This document shows, one piece after another, positions 46,836 through 61,800 of a stretch of 64,000 bases of DNA. Both the position numbers and the translations under genes were made by a program. The DNA comes from Lepisosteus oculatus. Lineage: Eukaryota; Chordata; Actinopteri; Semionotiformes; Lepisosteidae. The notes under the pieces were generated by a model, which saw only the letters and a list, made by a program, of their open reading frames with translations, was not told the DNA's origin and ran no database searches. Each line of letters opens with the position of its first letter. Position 1 is the stretch's first letter. The stretch lies in assembly GCF_040954835.1 (NCBI RefSeq), contig NC_090707.1, positions 23,392,570-23,456,569 of the forward strand. Direction: 5' to 3'.

Positions 46836-49800
46836 CTAGATGGGCAGTGCGAAAGGAGAATGTATGTCAGGATTAAAAGAAAACTTGAAAACTTAAGGGT
46901 GCTTGCTGAGCCATATTATGTGAAACACATACTGTATGATGCCGACAGCCAAACAAATATGAATTAATGTTTTAGGACAAAAAAAATTAGAAATTAGAAA
47001 ATGTCACCTGCGTAGTGTGAGAAAAAAGACCTCTCAAGTAACTAAAAGGAAACTTGATGAAAATAGAAACATTCAGGAAAGAATTCACATGAGAACACGA
47101 AAATTCCAAGAGTTCTCCTATTTCTTCACACACAGGCTCTTTCTCATCTGTACTCCATAGGAGGGAAGTGTGAGGGGACAATGTGGCTCACCTTCCACCA
47201 TCAGCTTTGCCGATGATTTGTGCTCTCCAACCTCAACGCTGTAGACACCCTCATCTGAAAGTGCAACCTGGTGGATGACCAGTTTGCGGTAGCAGCCCTC
47301 ACTGCATATCTCAAAGTGTTCAGAGGGCAGGATCAATTTATCACCCTGGTACCAACGGATGCTTGATCGGGGATTGGACACTGTACACTCCAGGATCACA
47401 CGATGCTTTTCCAGGGCTGTCTTGTCCCTGAGGGGCTTTACTATTGTTACTGGGAGTTCTGTGAGGATAGGCAGGAGAATTAGGAAGCTTCTTAAAGGCT
47501 TGATATCATTATACTGTAGATACCAAGGCATTAATGGATTCCAGGTTGAATGGATTCCAGGTTGAATACAGTCCTGGATCTCAGGACTACAGTCTTTTTG
47601 TAAGATCAGACATTTCTTTATGTATAAAGTAACTTTTTAAATATTTCAGAAAATAGTAATGTACTTATCCACAGTAGTTCAATGAATGAAAAGTAAATAA
47701 AATGCAGAAAAAAAGAGTGACAGAGAAAGAGAACAAACAAATGTTTCTAACCGGGAAAGAGGTGGTCACAGAAGACTACAATACTGAAATATGGATGTTT
47801 ACAAATTAATGAGTGAAGTCTTGAGAACCGAAAAGAAGCGCTGGTTCTAATAGTATCAAATACAGTATATTGAACATATATGATTAAAAAGATTTATTAA
47901 GTTAATTTTATTTGCTGAATGAAGATATGCAACTTGGAAGGAGGAGCTAAAAAGTGGCGTAATACATTAAGCAGAAAAAGGATGATCAAGTATCAAGTGG
48001 AGGCTCTACCACTTGACTGTGGTGTGAGGAAGCAGTGAAAATGTGAAGGCTGGCACTGTATATCAGCAGCTGATTCTAGTTTAAGAACTTTTTTTGTACT
48101 ACAGTTGACACCACTGTTGCAATGCCTCATTCTTTTTAACGGTTTCTAGGCTCAGTCATTAAATGAGTTTGTGTAGAGCTTATATTTGATACTTTCATGC
48201 TATTCTATGGTTCAGATTTGTGACTTTTGAGTACGAGTTACTCATTAGCTGATTGTGATTACCCAAAAGGCACATAACAACCAGCCAAGCATCACCACAT
48301 CTGGGTTGGCTTTAGTCTGCTACAGTAGTACAGCAAACTACTGTAGCTTCATCTGCTTAGCTTCAGATCTCAGTAAATTCTCAGTATGGTAATGGTATAG
48401 TTTTGTAGGCTTTGTTGTCCATCAGAGATGTTAAACCAAGGTCCCAACTACTCGGTCATTAAGATCCCATGGCATTGTTTGAAAGTGTAGGGGTATAAAT
48501 CCCATGCGTCCTTAAGTTTCCCCCTTATTCAGCGAATGAAGCAGTTTTTTACTTTTCTGTGATCTGTGTAGTTATGGTGGGGCTGCTGGTGTAAAATGAC
48601 ACCCAGTGGTGGATAGAGACCCCTCCTATATGTAAAGTGCTTTGTGATACTTTGTATTGAAAAAAATATATACAGTAAGTGCAATTAAAAAGAAATTGAA
48701 AGTATTTTTATTGGAAAACAAACTTAATTATCCAGAAAAATGTACACATGAAAACACTGAATGTTTACCTTCTACTTCTAAGTAAGCAGTAGACTCGGCC
48801 TGTTTTGCAACAAACTTGATCTCTCCAGAGTCTTCTGCCCTTACATTACACATCAGAAGAAAATGCTTGGTCCCTAAAGTGAAAGGAATAAAGAAAGCAA
48901 GGGTTCCGTTGCATTTTATTGTCCTCTATACTGGAGGGACGGTGTGTGTGCAGGAATTGTAGGCCTCTTTTAAACAACAGCATATGAAGATCAGGAAAAC
49001 CGGTCCAATTAAGTCAATAATGAGCTGATTTAGGATGCTTTGAGTCCAGCTGGACTGATAACCTATAAACAGGACCAGGATTGTATCAAAAGTAACAAAA
49101 TGTCAATAAAATTGTAGTAGAGTTATAGAAGTCATACAAGTGAGTAAAAAATATTTTATATAGTTTCTATAATGCAGGGTTTATGTCAAGATTATTAATC
49201 TATATTATGACTTTTTTTTACTTATATAGTAGGCAGGCTGAAACAAATGAGGTCATTTGTTTAAAAGAGTCTATGGAATATTTAAAATATGACTGGTTGA
49301 GATCTTTGGATCAATTAAATCACTGTAATCAGCTTAGCAAGTGAAATTGCTTCCTCTGTTGAATCCTGTCATATTTTTTATGAAGCATTGCTTGTGTGAT
49401 TTATAATGCTGGTTAGTATCTTAGCAATGATGAAATAAACAGTGCTCACCTTCCTGACGGATTTTGATGGTGCTGGTGGGTTTGATTTTCTCCCCATTTT
49501 TAAACCACTCCCCTGGCACATCCTCCACTGACACTTCACACAAAAACACCGCATTTTGGTCTTCCTCAATGTCCAAATCCTCCAGGCCCTGCACTATCTC
49601 GACTTTCCTCTCTGGAAAGAATGAAATAGGAGTAACCATGAGAGTAAGCAGACTTTCACCTCCATTGGCATCAGTCTCCCACATGAACGAAAAAGATAAG
49701 CTATTATAGTGACAGAATGATTTACAGAGATTTTTCACAAAAGGTTTATTAGGACATTTACTGTACATGTCATTTCAATAATGAGTCTGATTACATCTCT

Positions 49801-52800
49801 TCAAGAGCCTTCATTTTAAAATTAACTCTTACAGTATGTGACATTTATAAAAGGATACATTTATCTTTTTGCCAGAGCTAGTTATTTAGCCAGTTTTGTT
49901 AAATAATTAGTCTGTAGGTAATTTATCCTTGTTTTGAAAGTTCAGTAAAATCTTCTCCATTGTGCTCTTGAGATTAGAACAGATTTGTTGACTTTATCTG
50001 ATTTTCTAGTATCCATTTTTATCATTTTGTAGCTGTCTACTCAGTATTCTAAAATCATGATGCAAAATTAGGGTGAATATGGAATTGCAGCTATATATTT
50101 CCACAAGCATCTTAATAAGTTTGGTTTAGGAGTTCTTAGTTTAGTTTATTGTAGTAGATGCAGGTAAACCCTGTTTCGTTTCGTTTAAAATAAAGCTAAA
50201 TGTTTTGCAAGGTTAGTAATTTTGATTTCTAGTTCAGCTGCAATTACGTGCTCTGAGCAGATGGTGGCAGTGCTAGAGTGTGAGTTAAATCTGTCGATTT
50301 GAAATGCATCTGGGGATAAATGAAAAATGAGACGGGTTTTCCACAGCATGCTATTATAATACAGTAATTTAATCATATTAAATTGTAATTTATTTTTTAA
50401 ATGTTTAAATATAAAATTATTTTACAATAATTATTTTAATTTGAATAATAATTATTTTTAGTTTTAGTTTTCCTGGTGAACATTTGTGTCCATGTCACTT
50501 AAAATCTACTTCTAGTATATCTAAAGATCTGTCTAAACTAGTTGCAATAAAGTAATGACTAGGTTATTTGAAATTATTATTTCAATCTGTAAACGTGAAA
50601 TGAATCAGGCTGTTGGACTGATGAGATTATTTTTAGTTGTAATGTGCAACATATTTCCAGATCATCAAATTATCATGCACACAATTAAGTTGTTCAAACT
50701 GGGTAATTTTTGTGACCTCAAGCCAGATCTGAAATTCCCTCTCTGTGTGGACAGGACTGAAGATAAAATAAAATTCTCTGCATAAGTGACAAAAATCTTT
50801 AATTAGTGACTTAGTGTTTGTCCTTTTGAATTCCACTTGTTGTCCTGTGGTATATGTGAATGTCTGTGTGTGTGAAATGCAAAAGACATAATAATACAAG
50901 TTCTGTGATGTGTGACATGCATTTTTAAAAGTCAATAATACCATAGATGTCCAGAGTACAGGACACTGTGCTGTCCCCAGCATCACAGGTATATATCCCC
51001 GAATCCATGGTCCCACACTTTGTGATCTGGAGGAACCTCTTTCTCCCCATAGAGTAGATGCGGTAGCTCTTCCCTGGTTTCAGTTCTTGTCCATTCTATA
51101 GCCAAGGTGAAGAATGTCTTTGTTATAGGGAAAACATGAGAGCAGGCTTTTTCCTTTTACCATATTTCTCTCAGCCATACTGTATACATGCAGTCAAGGT
51201 AATTAGTATTCATAGTCTCTACAACCAGACAAATCTAATTATGTGATAATTGAGAATGAATTCAATCACATATTGAAATCAATGAATGCTATTCTAAATT
51301 TAGCATTTACCAGAAATAAAGTTGTGAATCAAAAACCGTATTTGAACCTCATTCTAGACAGAAAAACGCAACTCACACATAGCCTTGAATATTTTATCTT
51401 GGTCTTGCATCTAGTGCTAGCAATTGATTGCAGTGTTTTTTTAACAGTTCTTGTAATTGTCTATGTAGATTTTGTGCTGGATTCCCCGTTCTAGACTGTT
51501 TCAATGGTGCTTTATTCCTGCAAAGGAACAAGTAAAGGTTTATTCCATGCTGAAAATCTTCACACTTGAAGAAGACTGCACAGCAGAAATGTTACAGTAT
51601 GTTTCTTTTCTTCTCTTTTCAGCATGGAATTTACTTGTTCCTTTGCAGCCTAAACATGCTGACGCAGCTACCAACTTGAGCTTAATGTCTGTCTGTTCAC
51701 AGCATCTCCATAGAAAGTCCAGTGCATGAACAGACTTGACAATAGAAGTTATTTTGGCTTTTAATGTTTTTAAGGTTGTCATGAGTATAGTTCTGTATTT
51801 CTCTGAATTTAAATCTTCTGTAGGAGAAGCATCCCAAAGGCTTGAATCGCTAAACAAAAATAATTATGGACCTATCTCCAAGTTTGAAAGCAGGAAGAAA
51901 ATGTTTTTTTAAAGGCTGTGCAAACATTTGGTAAGCATATTGTGTTCCTTTGTTTTTTGTTTATATTGTGTTTTTCTTGTTTTTAATTACCTAAATCATG
52001 TACTCAAATTCACTGGGATCGTTAAAATAGTTTCGGTAAAGTTTAAAGACCTTAGGGGAGTCAGAAGCTGGGCAGGTAGCCCCTCAACTCCACTACGCCA
52101 GAGCTGGGAGAATACAGGCTGCGATTCCTGCTCTCTGGTCTGTGGTCTACGCTCATGTATAAACCTTTTTACCACACCACTAACTTCACTCCCAAATACT
52201 TCCTCAGTAAAACTCACATTTCCACCCACTGCCTTTCTCTATTTTCTTCCCACATGCAAACCACACGCAAACACTTGATGCACTCTCTTACAAACCCACT
52301 GTTTTTGCAGCTTACAGACAGTCCGCTGTCCGACCTTCTCACTAGGCTTTCTCCTGGAGCATTTTGTCGACTATCCCTTTTCATTGTTAAAAAAATGTAC
52401 ATTCATTCGTTTTCCAAGAAATATTTTTTGCTTAAATACTTGTTATCACTTTCTCTCACCTTTAACCACTTAACTTCCACATTCTGCCTGGACAGCTCAC
52501 ACTCAAGCAAAGCTGCTGTGTTTTCAGGAATATGTAGGTCCTCCAGCTTTTTCAGAAAGGTCACAGGAGGCTCTGAAACAGAGCAGTGAGTTCTTACAAA
52601 AACAGCTACAAGTAAGATTAGACTGAGATGGTTTAACTCTGGTTAAAATATATATACATTCCAGCATATCTGAAATACCAAAATTCAAATGCAAGGAAAA
52701 GTCATTAAAATTTTAATAAATTAGCAGCTTTCCAAAACAGTAATATATCCTATATTGAAATATAAATGTTGTAGTACCTAAAATAATACCACCCAGTAAC

Positions 52801-55800
52801 ATATGTGTTATATTTAAATTTTATTCAAAATCCAAAATGTTTGACATTGTTTCACTGAGCCTATAGGTGGAAATCTGGCTTTATTATTTTCCCCTGCTTT
52901 GTAGAACATGTCATTTCCGCAGAATGTCCTGGAATCCTCTGAAAAACTGGAAATCATGGGTGATTTTCCAGAGGAAGTTACATGCGCCATATCATATGCA
53001 ATTCTCTTTAGAAACCAAAATCCCCCAGTTCAGCGGTAAAGTCTGTTTCCTGTACCACCCTCTGTCCAGCTGTTCTCATTATCCAGCTGTTGTGTAATGT
53101 GTTGGTAAGAGCAACTGCACCCTTCCAAACCAGATGCAGAGGCACTTCTGCATAAAACTGTTAGTTCAGCTCTGGCTCAACTGTGAAACCTGCATTCTGT
53201 TTTTCGTATGCCAGTCTTATTGTTGTCATTGTTGTAGGAATTTTCACTTATTACATTGAATCTTATCAGTGAGGCATAATGACTTTAATAAGAGATAACC
53301 ATACAGATACAATGAGATAATGCCACTGAATACTGTTTTGCATTTTCTAAATTTGATTTATAACAGACACATTAACCCCAGTAATGTGAACCCACGGCAT
53401 GCATAATATGTAGCCGATTCTTCAATTACAGTAATACAGTATGTTTTGCCAGCTTTTGCAAATAATGGTGTGAAACTTTTTAATTTTGGTGTTTCGGAAA
53501 GAAATTAAGAAATAAAGGTAAAAAAATACAATGTATTATTTTTACTTTTCTCTACAAACATGTATCAATAATAAATTGCATGTTAACCACCAGTCTTAAT
53601 TTCATATAAAGCAATGCTATATTCACAATTCCAAAAATTTACGACTAAATTAGCATTGTAGATGGTAGAAGGGAGGGGATTGTTTTGTTGACTAGTTTTT
53701 GTTATAGTCATACTTTATTTTTGTGAGCATTAGCAGTAACTTCCATGGAATTACCCTGTTATACTTTCCAAGAAAAAAGAACCTGAGAACAATTATAACC
53801 TACAGCTGACCCTTTGGCCAAACTAGGCCAGTTGGTTTTATAGTAAGCTGGTCTCCTGTGCTGTAGGCACTGAGTTACTTTGCCAACAGAACTGGACATC
53901 TAAATTTTGGGGATACCCTGAGATTCTCAATGTTTTTGTGTGAGGTCTGCTGTATGAGATTAAGGAAGTTGTACTTCCAGGATGCTAAACTGTTACTTTG
54001 TTTTACACACACACTTCATGCATCTTTTACAATAGCTGCCTCTCTCATACAGTAGATTGCCTTATACTTTAGATCCACCTTATTAAGCTATTAAGCCAAT
54101 TAAGCTACACTGAAGTGCCAACAAGTCATCTGCTTTACACTTTCAAACATTCCTTTTCTTTGGCAGACCCCTTCTCTAGGTTTTGATATGCCCCAAAACC
54201 TTGACACTATTTCACTTCAGCACTGGAAAGAGAGCAGTGGTTTTATTGTTTTATTCCAACACACACTCTTTCAGGGAAGAGTTTGGGAGTTTGGGGGAGA
54301 GGGAAAAGAATCCATCTATATATCAATTACTGCAAACGCATGTTATTTTGTAGATGGCTTTCTTCTCCCTCTTCTCCTTAAAAATTATAATTTCAGTGCA
54401 AGTCTTTGCTATGATCACACAGCTATGATCTCTGTGAGCTTTTCTCTTTTTACGCCCAAGACTTAGCCCACCACAACCCTGCCTCGGAGCAGCACTTTCT
54501 CTCCTAAATTGTTCTTCACTGGCACAGAGATTTTATAACTAAGGACATGTCCTGGCTGAGGCTTGGCTTAGTTTTTCCTGGGAAAAACTAAGGTTGCTTC
54601 TGTAAGAGGTGTTAGTGGGGCCAGCAGGGAGCGCTCACCCTGCGGTCCATGTGTGTCCTAATGCCCCAGTATAGTGACGGGGACACTATACTGTAAACAG
54701 GCGCCTTCCTTCTGATGAGACGTAAAACCGGGGTCCTGACTCTCTGTGGTCATTTAAAATCCCAGAGCGTTTCTCGCAAAGAGTAGTGGTGTAACCCCGG
54801 CGTCCTGGCCAAATTTCTCATTGGCCCTTACCAATCATGGCCTCCTAATAATCCCCATCTATGAATTGGTTTCATTACTCTGCTCTCCTCCCCACTGATG
54901 GCTGATGTGTGGTGAGCGTTCTGGCGCACTTTGGCTGCCGTTGCATCATCCAGGTGGATGCTGCACATTGGTGGTGGTGGAGGGGAGTCCCCATTACCTG
55001 TAAAGCGCTTTGAGTGGAGTGTCCAGAAAAGCGCTATATAAATGTAAGCAATTATTATTATTATTATTATTGGCGTACACTTTCATTCTCTTCTCCAGGC
55101 ACTCCTCTATGCATCTTACAAGTTCTCACATGAAACGCCATGGTGCTTCTTGAGTGTCCTGCACCTTCAGGGCCATGTAGTTGCTGAAATATGGTCCCTC
55201 CCTGAACCACTGCTCTCTTTCCAGGGCTATGCTGTCACAGCTATTGATCCAAGTATCTCATCCAGCCATTTCCTAAATCAGGCGAGGGTATCAGTTTTGA
55301 TAATATGGTTGCATAGTTTTTTTCAGACTCCTACAACTCTTTATTCAAAATACTGCCTCTAGTTCTCTGTTTTAAAAGTACTTCACCTTTATTTTCATGT
55401 TTCACTGTGGATTTTAAAGTCCACTGGTTTGACTATGTTTGTGCCTTTAAGGATTTTGACTGATTTAATCAGATCCCCTCTGTTCATAACTAAGATAATT
55501 CAGGTCATTCCTTTCCATTCCTCAGCACTATGCTTACCTTTTTAAATGTCTCTCCACATTGGCTAGAAGAAGTAAACACCTAAGTATTTTTTCATATGTA
55601 ATATCATCAAGTTCAGCATTAACAAGCTTGTATTTATTGTTTGTGTACTTTATATTTTTCCTACCTCCTGTGTTATAACAATCTGCATTCTAATAAGTCT
55701 TGAATTTTAGCTACATCATTGTGTTTTTTGCAAGTTCTGTAGTGTTTGCTAAATCTCCTATTTCAGTATCCTTTACAAACTTGACTAGTTATACTTATAA

Positions 55801-58800
55801 GAGAGTCTAAAACATTGACGTAAATAAGGAAGAGCAGTGGTTTTAATAGAGATCTTTGTGGTACTCCATTAATACCAGCAACCCAGTTTGACCAGTGCAA
55901 TTGCAATTTGAGATTTAAATTTTATTAAAAATGTTACAAATGCCTCCTAAAAATCTAAATACATGATAACATATGCATGCTGGTGCTTATTCCAAGAAAG
56001 TTTCTTGAATGACTTGTGGAAGAGTTTTGTTAATGGCCTATGCATAATACGCATATTATTTCCTTAATTGAAATTGTCAAAATATTATCAAGCCCTGAAG
56101 ATTTGGAATCTAAAATTAACAGGCTAAAAACAGGCTTCATTACATTTATGGAAGTACTGTAAAGAATAAAAGCAATAAAGTTGTTTACAGTGGCACTGTG
56201 CACTAAACCCACATAAAACAATTATATATAGCATGCACAGTAATCCACTTAATTTTCTTTTAGATTTAGTTTTAGGGAACATTTTAGAAGCATTTTTGCT
56301 TCTGCAATTGCAAGTGGTCAAAACAATAAAAAAAACAAGAGAATGACTGTAATTGTAAGCAAAAGTTTCTAAAGAAGCTTGTTTTGCATATGAAGTGCAT
56401 TCACATGAAGTCTTTTATTAAAATGATCTTTCCACAGCTGTGAATATGACTCACCTTTCACAGTCAGCCTTGCTGATGTTCTCACACTTTCTGCACAGAA
56501 GGTAACTGTGCCACTGTCCTCAAGAGTGAGGTTTGAAAAGGTGAGGCTGTGCACTCGTCCATGATTGCTGACTCGCCAGTGATTATTTGGTTTCAGTCGG
56601 ATGCCATCTTTTTGCCACACTCCCTCCACATCCGTGTGAGAAAGCTCTACCTCAAAAGAGGCAGTCTCACGCTCGTATGTTTCAATGTCACTTAGTCCTT
56701 TGCGGATTGAAATATTCCTGGCTGTGAGGAAGAAATGATAAGGTCATTAATGTTGTATCACTTGGATGTGTAAGACTGAATTATTTAATTAGATTGCTAC
56801 TTCAACCAGTACAGCCTTGAAAAACAGGTTTTTATCAAAAAGCAGGCATTCAGAATTCTGAAAGCGGAAGGTTGAATTACAGCAGTTTAACATAAGGGCT
56901 TTTGTACTCCACCTTTACTGCAAAGCAAATTTTCTATTACTTTGAGCCAAAAGAATTGGACAGAAGGCTTATGAAGCACCTTTTATGCAACCCTACTATA
57001 TTAGCTGAAAGGGAATATTTGTAGTTGTTGCAGCACTGTTAGAAATTATTGGATCGCTATAAAAAAGATTGAGAAGGCTGAATATTATGATGTATGGCAT
57101 TAGAATTAGAGTTCACAATCCAAGCAGGACCATTGTTTATGAGGGAGATTGAATTGGCACCTTTTTAGATATTGGTAGAACATTACACTGAAGGGTATTA
57201 TTATCTATTGTAACTGGCATACCAGCATTTTCAACTCATTCTCACATAGACAGACGCTCACGATGGAACAAGTCTGGTTTATTTTTGATACTTGATGACA
57301 CCACCATAGATTCTGAAGGCCAGTGCATAAATTTAGCTGCAATGAAAAGAGATCCAAATTCACTTGAGATGCCAATAACAGTCAGAGAAGAGACATCCGC
57401 CCTCACTTTAAAAAAAATGGTCACGCTATCTAAAAAATACTACTAACTCATTCGTAATCACCTAGAAACAGTTATTAATTTCGAAGGAGGCTATTTTTTA
57501 ATTACTATGGAAAAATATAACACAGGTCTTAAGAATACAATAGGGAAGTATGGTGGTTACAGATACTGTTTGATTTAAAAGGGACCTCTGAGCAGAGATT
57601 ATAACATACAAGTAAATGCTTTAAGAACCCAGTTTATCCGTAAGACAAGTGTGGTCTCTCAGTTAAAGAACAGAATTAGTGATGAAAGTATTTTAAAGGT
57701 ATTAGTGAATATTTCCAAGTTACATTAAGGAAGAACATATGCATTTGTTTGATTTTTTCAAGTATGATTTCTGTGCATGCTCTTTCATTTTAGAATTTGT
57801 TCGTCAGACCACTATACATATTGAGTGCTTCTCATAACAGAAAGAATGAAAGACATACAGGTGACTGTGATCGATAGCCAGCTTAATTATTGGCTGAATG
57901 GCAGCAGCTGTTGATCCTTGCATTTCTGATACCTGCCAGCTGTACTCCTACAATATTTAAACATGTGCTTCCTCTTAGCAGGTGTGTGAGGTACTGTAGC
58001 TGGCAACAGAGTAAGAACTACACAGCAAGGAGCACCAGAGGGAAAGCTGACAAATAAACCAACGGTCCTAGCTGCTGAGACAAAGGACTAGGGGGCTTAT
58101 AGCAAGATATCAGCTTAGAGAGAAAGAACAAATGAACTGAAGATAAGTTGATGTGGACAGACAGAGACCAGACAATGAACCACAAAGGGCTGAGAGGAAG
58201 ACAGCCAGGGAGCAGCTAGTGGCTGAAGAAATATCTGTTTTGTTCAATGAGTGAATTTAACCAGACTTTTCTTTTCTCTTTTTCATACAGAGTGCTGTGG
58301 TGGTTACACTGTGCACTGTATTTTGACCATCCTGTAACAGTGACCTTAAAAGAATAACCAATGTAACAGATGTCACTGTTTATCTGCATGTTCCATTTTG
58401 CCAATATGTCTTTGTTATGTCACAGTTCTGAATGATCTATAAATATGAAAACTTATCTTCATCCATGCATCAGATAATTATGTTGTGTGCTGGATTCTTG
58501 TATGAGTATGCAGGCTAGTTATTTTTATTTCCACTCTAGATTCTGAAAGGGAGTACATCTGTTAAAGTGTGTATGGACACTAAGGAATTTGATTGGATAA
58601 GCAGCCCACAAACTCTAATGAGATGAGATATCTAATGAGATGCACTTCCAAATAGGCTGGATTTTTTTCCTTAAAGTCAGCCAGTCAGCCAACATCACCA
58701 GCGCTGTCTTTAAGAAAACAGACTACAAGAAACAGAAATGAAAATACAGGAGGAGAGACAAGAGGAATTGAGTTACAGTATTACAGCCCATGTTCACAAC

Positions 58801-61800
58801 TAGTTTCTTCCTTGATGAACAAAAACATATCAGGCAAGGAAAAGAGTTGTATTTTTCCTGCTTATGAAATTTAGGTTTCCATTTTAAATCCTCCAAATAC
58901 TTGTTGTTTTGAGGATGCATGTTTCTTAGGTATTAACTCTCTGTTATAGCATCAGTTAAGAGGGTTGGCTTAGCAATGGAAGATGTTATTTTATGAAAGC
59001 AGTCTTATGTTCCCTTTATAAAGGTTTATGTCCACAGTACAGGATTGTCAGTTTTAGGGGTCTTATGGAGAAGGTCTGTAGCAAAGATATTTATAAGGCA
59101 TTGTATAGATTTTGACTGCATACATCTTTGAAAAGCAAAATCAGATTTCTAAGCTTACAATTTGAGTTTATAACATGTATGCAATAATAGATCACGGGAG
59201 GAAGTGAAGATGTTCCACTCACAATCCACAATTAGCTTGCCCTGGGTTCGGTCATGTAGAGTCTCACAGCGGTAGGTGCCACGGTCGGAAAAGGAGAGGT
59301 TGTGCACAGTCAGGCTACGTTTCTTGCCATTCTGCGTCAGGGTAAATTTGGGTCCAGGCTGGATCACCACACCCTGTCTCATCCACTGGACCTCTCCAGA
59401 ATCCAGACTCACTTCCACCTCCAGAGTGGCCTCACCATGTTCCTCAGCAATAACAGCTTCCATTTTCTTCGTGAACACCACCTGTGCCTCTAAGATAACA
59501 CAGAAAGTATGAAAAATCCTTAAGGACAATTTAGATTTAGATCAACAATGAAACCCAATGACAAAAATCTAAAAGGGGTGTGATTTTGACAACTATTCTG
59601 ACAACAGGAAGTCCTTATTTACAGTGTTGTTGGACTCTAAAATAAGCTACTCAAAATAACTCTTGCTGGTCACTGTTGGTCACTTTGTCTAGGTTCCTCT
59701 GAACGAGTCTCCCATACTTATAAATCATGACAAGTGTTCTTAGGACACTACCACTTGTGACCGTCATCTTCCTGTGGTATCTATCATGGACAACGTTTAA
59801 AGAATTTAAACATTTCTAGATGGACTATTTTATCTCTCTTCAATGTAAGAACAAATTGTGTTTCTGTAAGAACAAACTAATAATCTAAGAACAAAAAGTG
59901 TCATGATACATAGTCCATAAGCCATCGGAAATAAAACCTTATTATATGCAATCTCTGGCATTCAAAACTAACAACATGTTAAATAAAACAGGTCTGTAAT
60001 TGTCTGAGACTTCTATAAATAATCTGCAAACAGATTTAATCTCTGAAGTGTATTGTAAAGTATTGTAAGATCAGATGTACTTTCCTCCTGCTTTCCTGCC
60101 CAACAATGTCACTCTAGAAGAAACGCACCTTGCACCTTCAAGTTTGCTTTTGAAACTACTCCCTCGGCCTCAGCTGTCACCTTGCAACTGTCTGACAGCT
60201 GGCAGCTGAGGATGTGCAGTGTGTGGCACACTCCGTTGTTCGACACAACGTATTTATCATCTGGAATGATGGGCTCGCCGTTTCTGTGCCACACCAGCTC
60301 TGCATCCTCAGGTGACACAACACACTTAAACATGGCATCTTCTCCTTCCAGCACAGTGACACTGTGCACCTCTGCAATGAACTCCACTACACGTGGCACT
60401 GAAAGGGATTGGAAGAGAGAAAGGAACTCAATATAGCATTTCATTCAATTAAAGGTGACATTTGCAGAATGTATAAACCTCAGTGACAAGGCAAAGACAA
60501 GGCAGCAGTTGTAATATAGACATTAAGTGAACAGCTGAAACAAATAAAATGATTAAGAGTCCAGGATGAAATGAAAACCAGATGACATAGCAGCCCTACA
60601 GGTCCAGGAGTGAATATCAGTTAACAATATCTGCAGTTCCTTTCTTTCTCTACAGTTTAAACTTTCAACCATTTTAATACTCATTTTTCCTCAGCTCAGA
60701 AGGAATATATCCTGAATGCAATTTCATTCTGCTGCAGGGAATACAAATGGAGTGACAATGTAGAGAGAACCTTGCCAGTATGAGTCTGGAAATTAAGGGA
60801 AAAGTGGAACCCGTGGTTAAAATGGGGAAAACATGCAAACTCCACATAGAAGGGACTCTAGAATCGAACCCAGGACTTAAAATTAAGATATGTGAGACAG
60901 CACAGTCATTGGAGCTAGTCATTATTCTTGATTATGTTTTTTTCCCTTTTGTCTAAATAGGAATACCTATGCCTCCTTTTCTCCCTACCCTGAGATGTGG
61001 TTTCCTATTTGAAAACCTGTGGTGGTAATTCATTAATTTTCATTTTATTAGACTTTGTACAGAAATCTCTTTCTGTCTCAGATGCAGGCCATCCAATATA
61101 TATTTCACTCTGAGTAATGGTGAGCTCAAGTCTACTTACTCTCTACCATGACTTTGGCACATGTTCTATCATCCTTGGATTCACAGACATATTCTCCAGA
61201 GTCATTTCCAGTGGCCCGGTAAATGGTCAGAGAGCGTTCACGGCCCTCTGCTTTAATGACTAGCCGGCGGCTAGGAATGATTTCCTGCCCATCTTTCAGC
61301 CACTGTACATCTCCCTTTGGCTTGCAGAGTTCACATCGCAGTGTGATTGTGTCATCCTTGTGAGCACAGACATCCTCCAGCATTCTTACAAAATTCAACT
61401 TCATCTCTGCACCACAGATTTAAAAAAAAGAAGAGTACATCAATGACTGCAAACTGTGTTACATACATAATCTTGGTTTTAAATGCATTGTACTGCACAT
61501 GATTTCAAATTGCTCACTGTATACTAGTGCATTTTTCTCTGATAAAAAGGTTGCTTTGAAAAATGATGGCTTTTGGAATACTAACATTGTATAATTGTAT
61601 CTCAGAAGTTTATATTTTCACCACACTTTTACTCTGCCAGTGGCCTTCTTGTTCATTCATCCAGCCATTCATTTTCAGTCTGCTTTTCCTGCAAAGGGTC
61701 ACAGTGACTTTCTATTCAAGTTTACAACATTCTGAGAGACTAAATATATCTTTCTGAACACAAATGGAAGATACCTGAAGAGTGTTTGGACAGATCCACC

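Larger units (their letters stand above)
52573..56454 (-). other. obsl1: obsl1 intron between Ig E and Ig F
   Basis: Carries the well-preserved SINE at 54570 and the dispersed repeat at 55225. The stretch 52573-54570 shows nothing recognisable. Confidence 0.7.
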
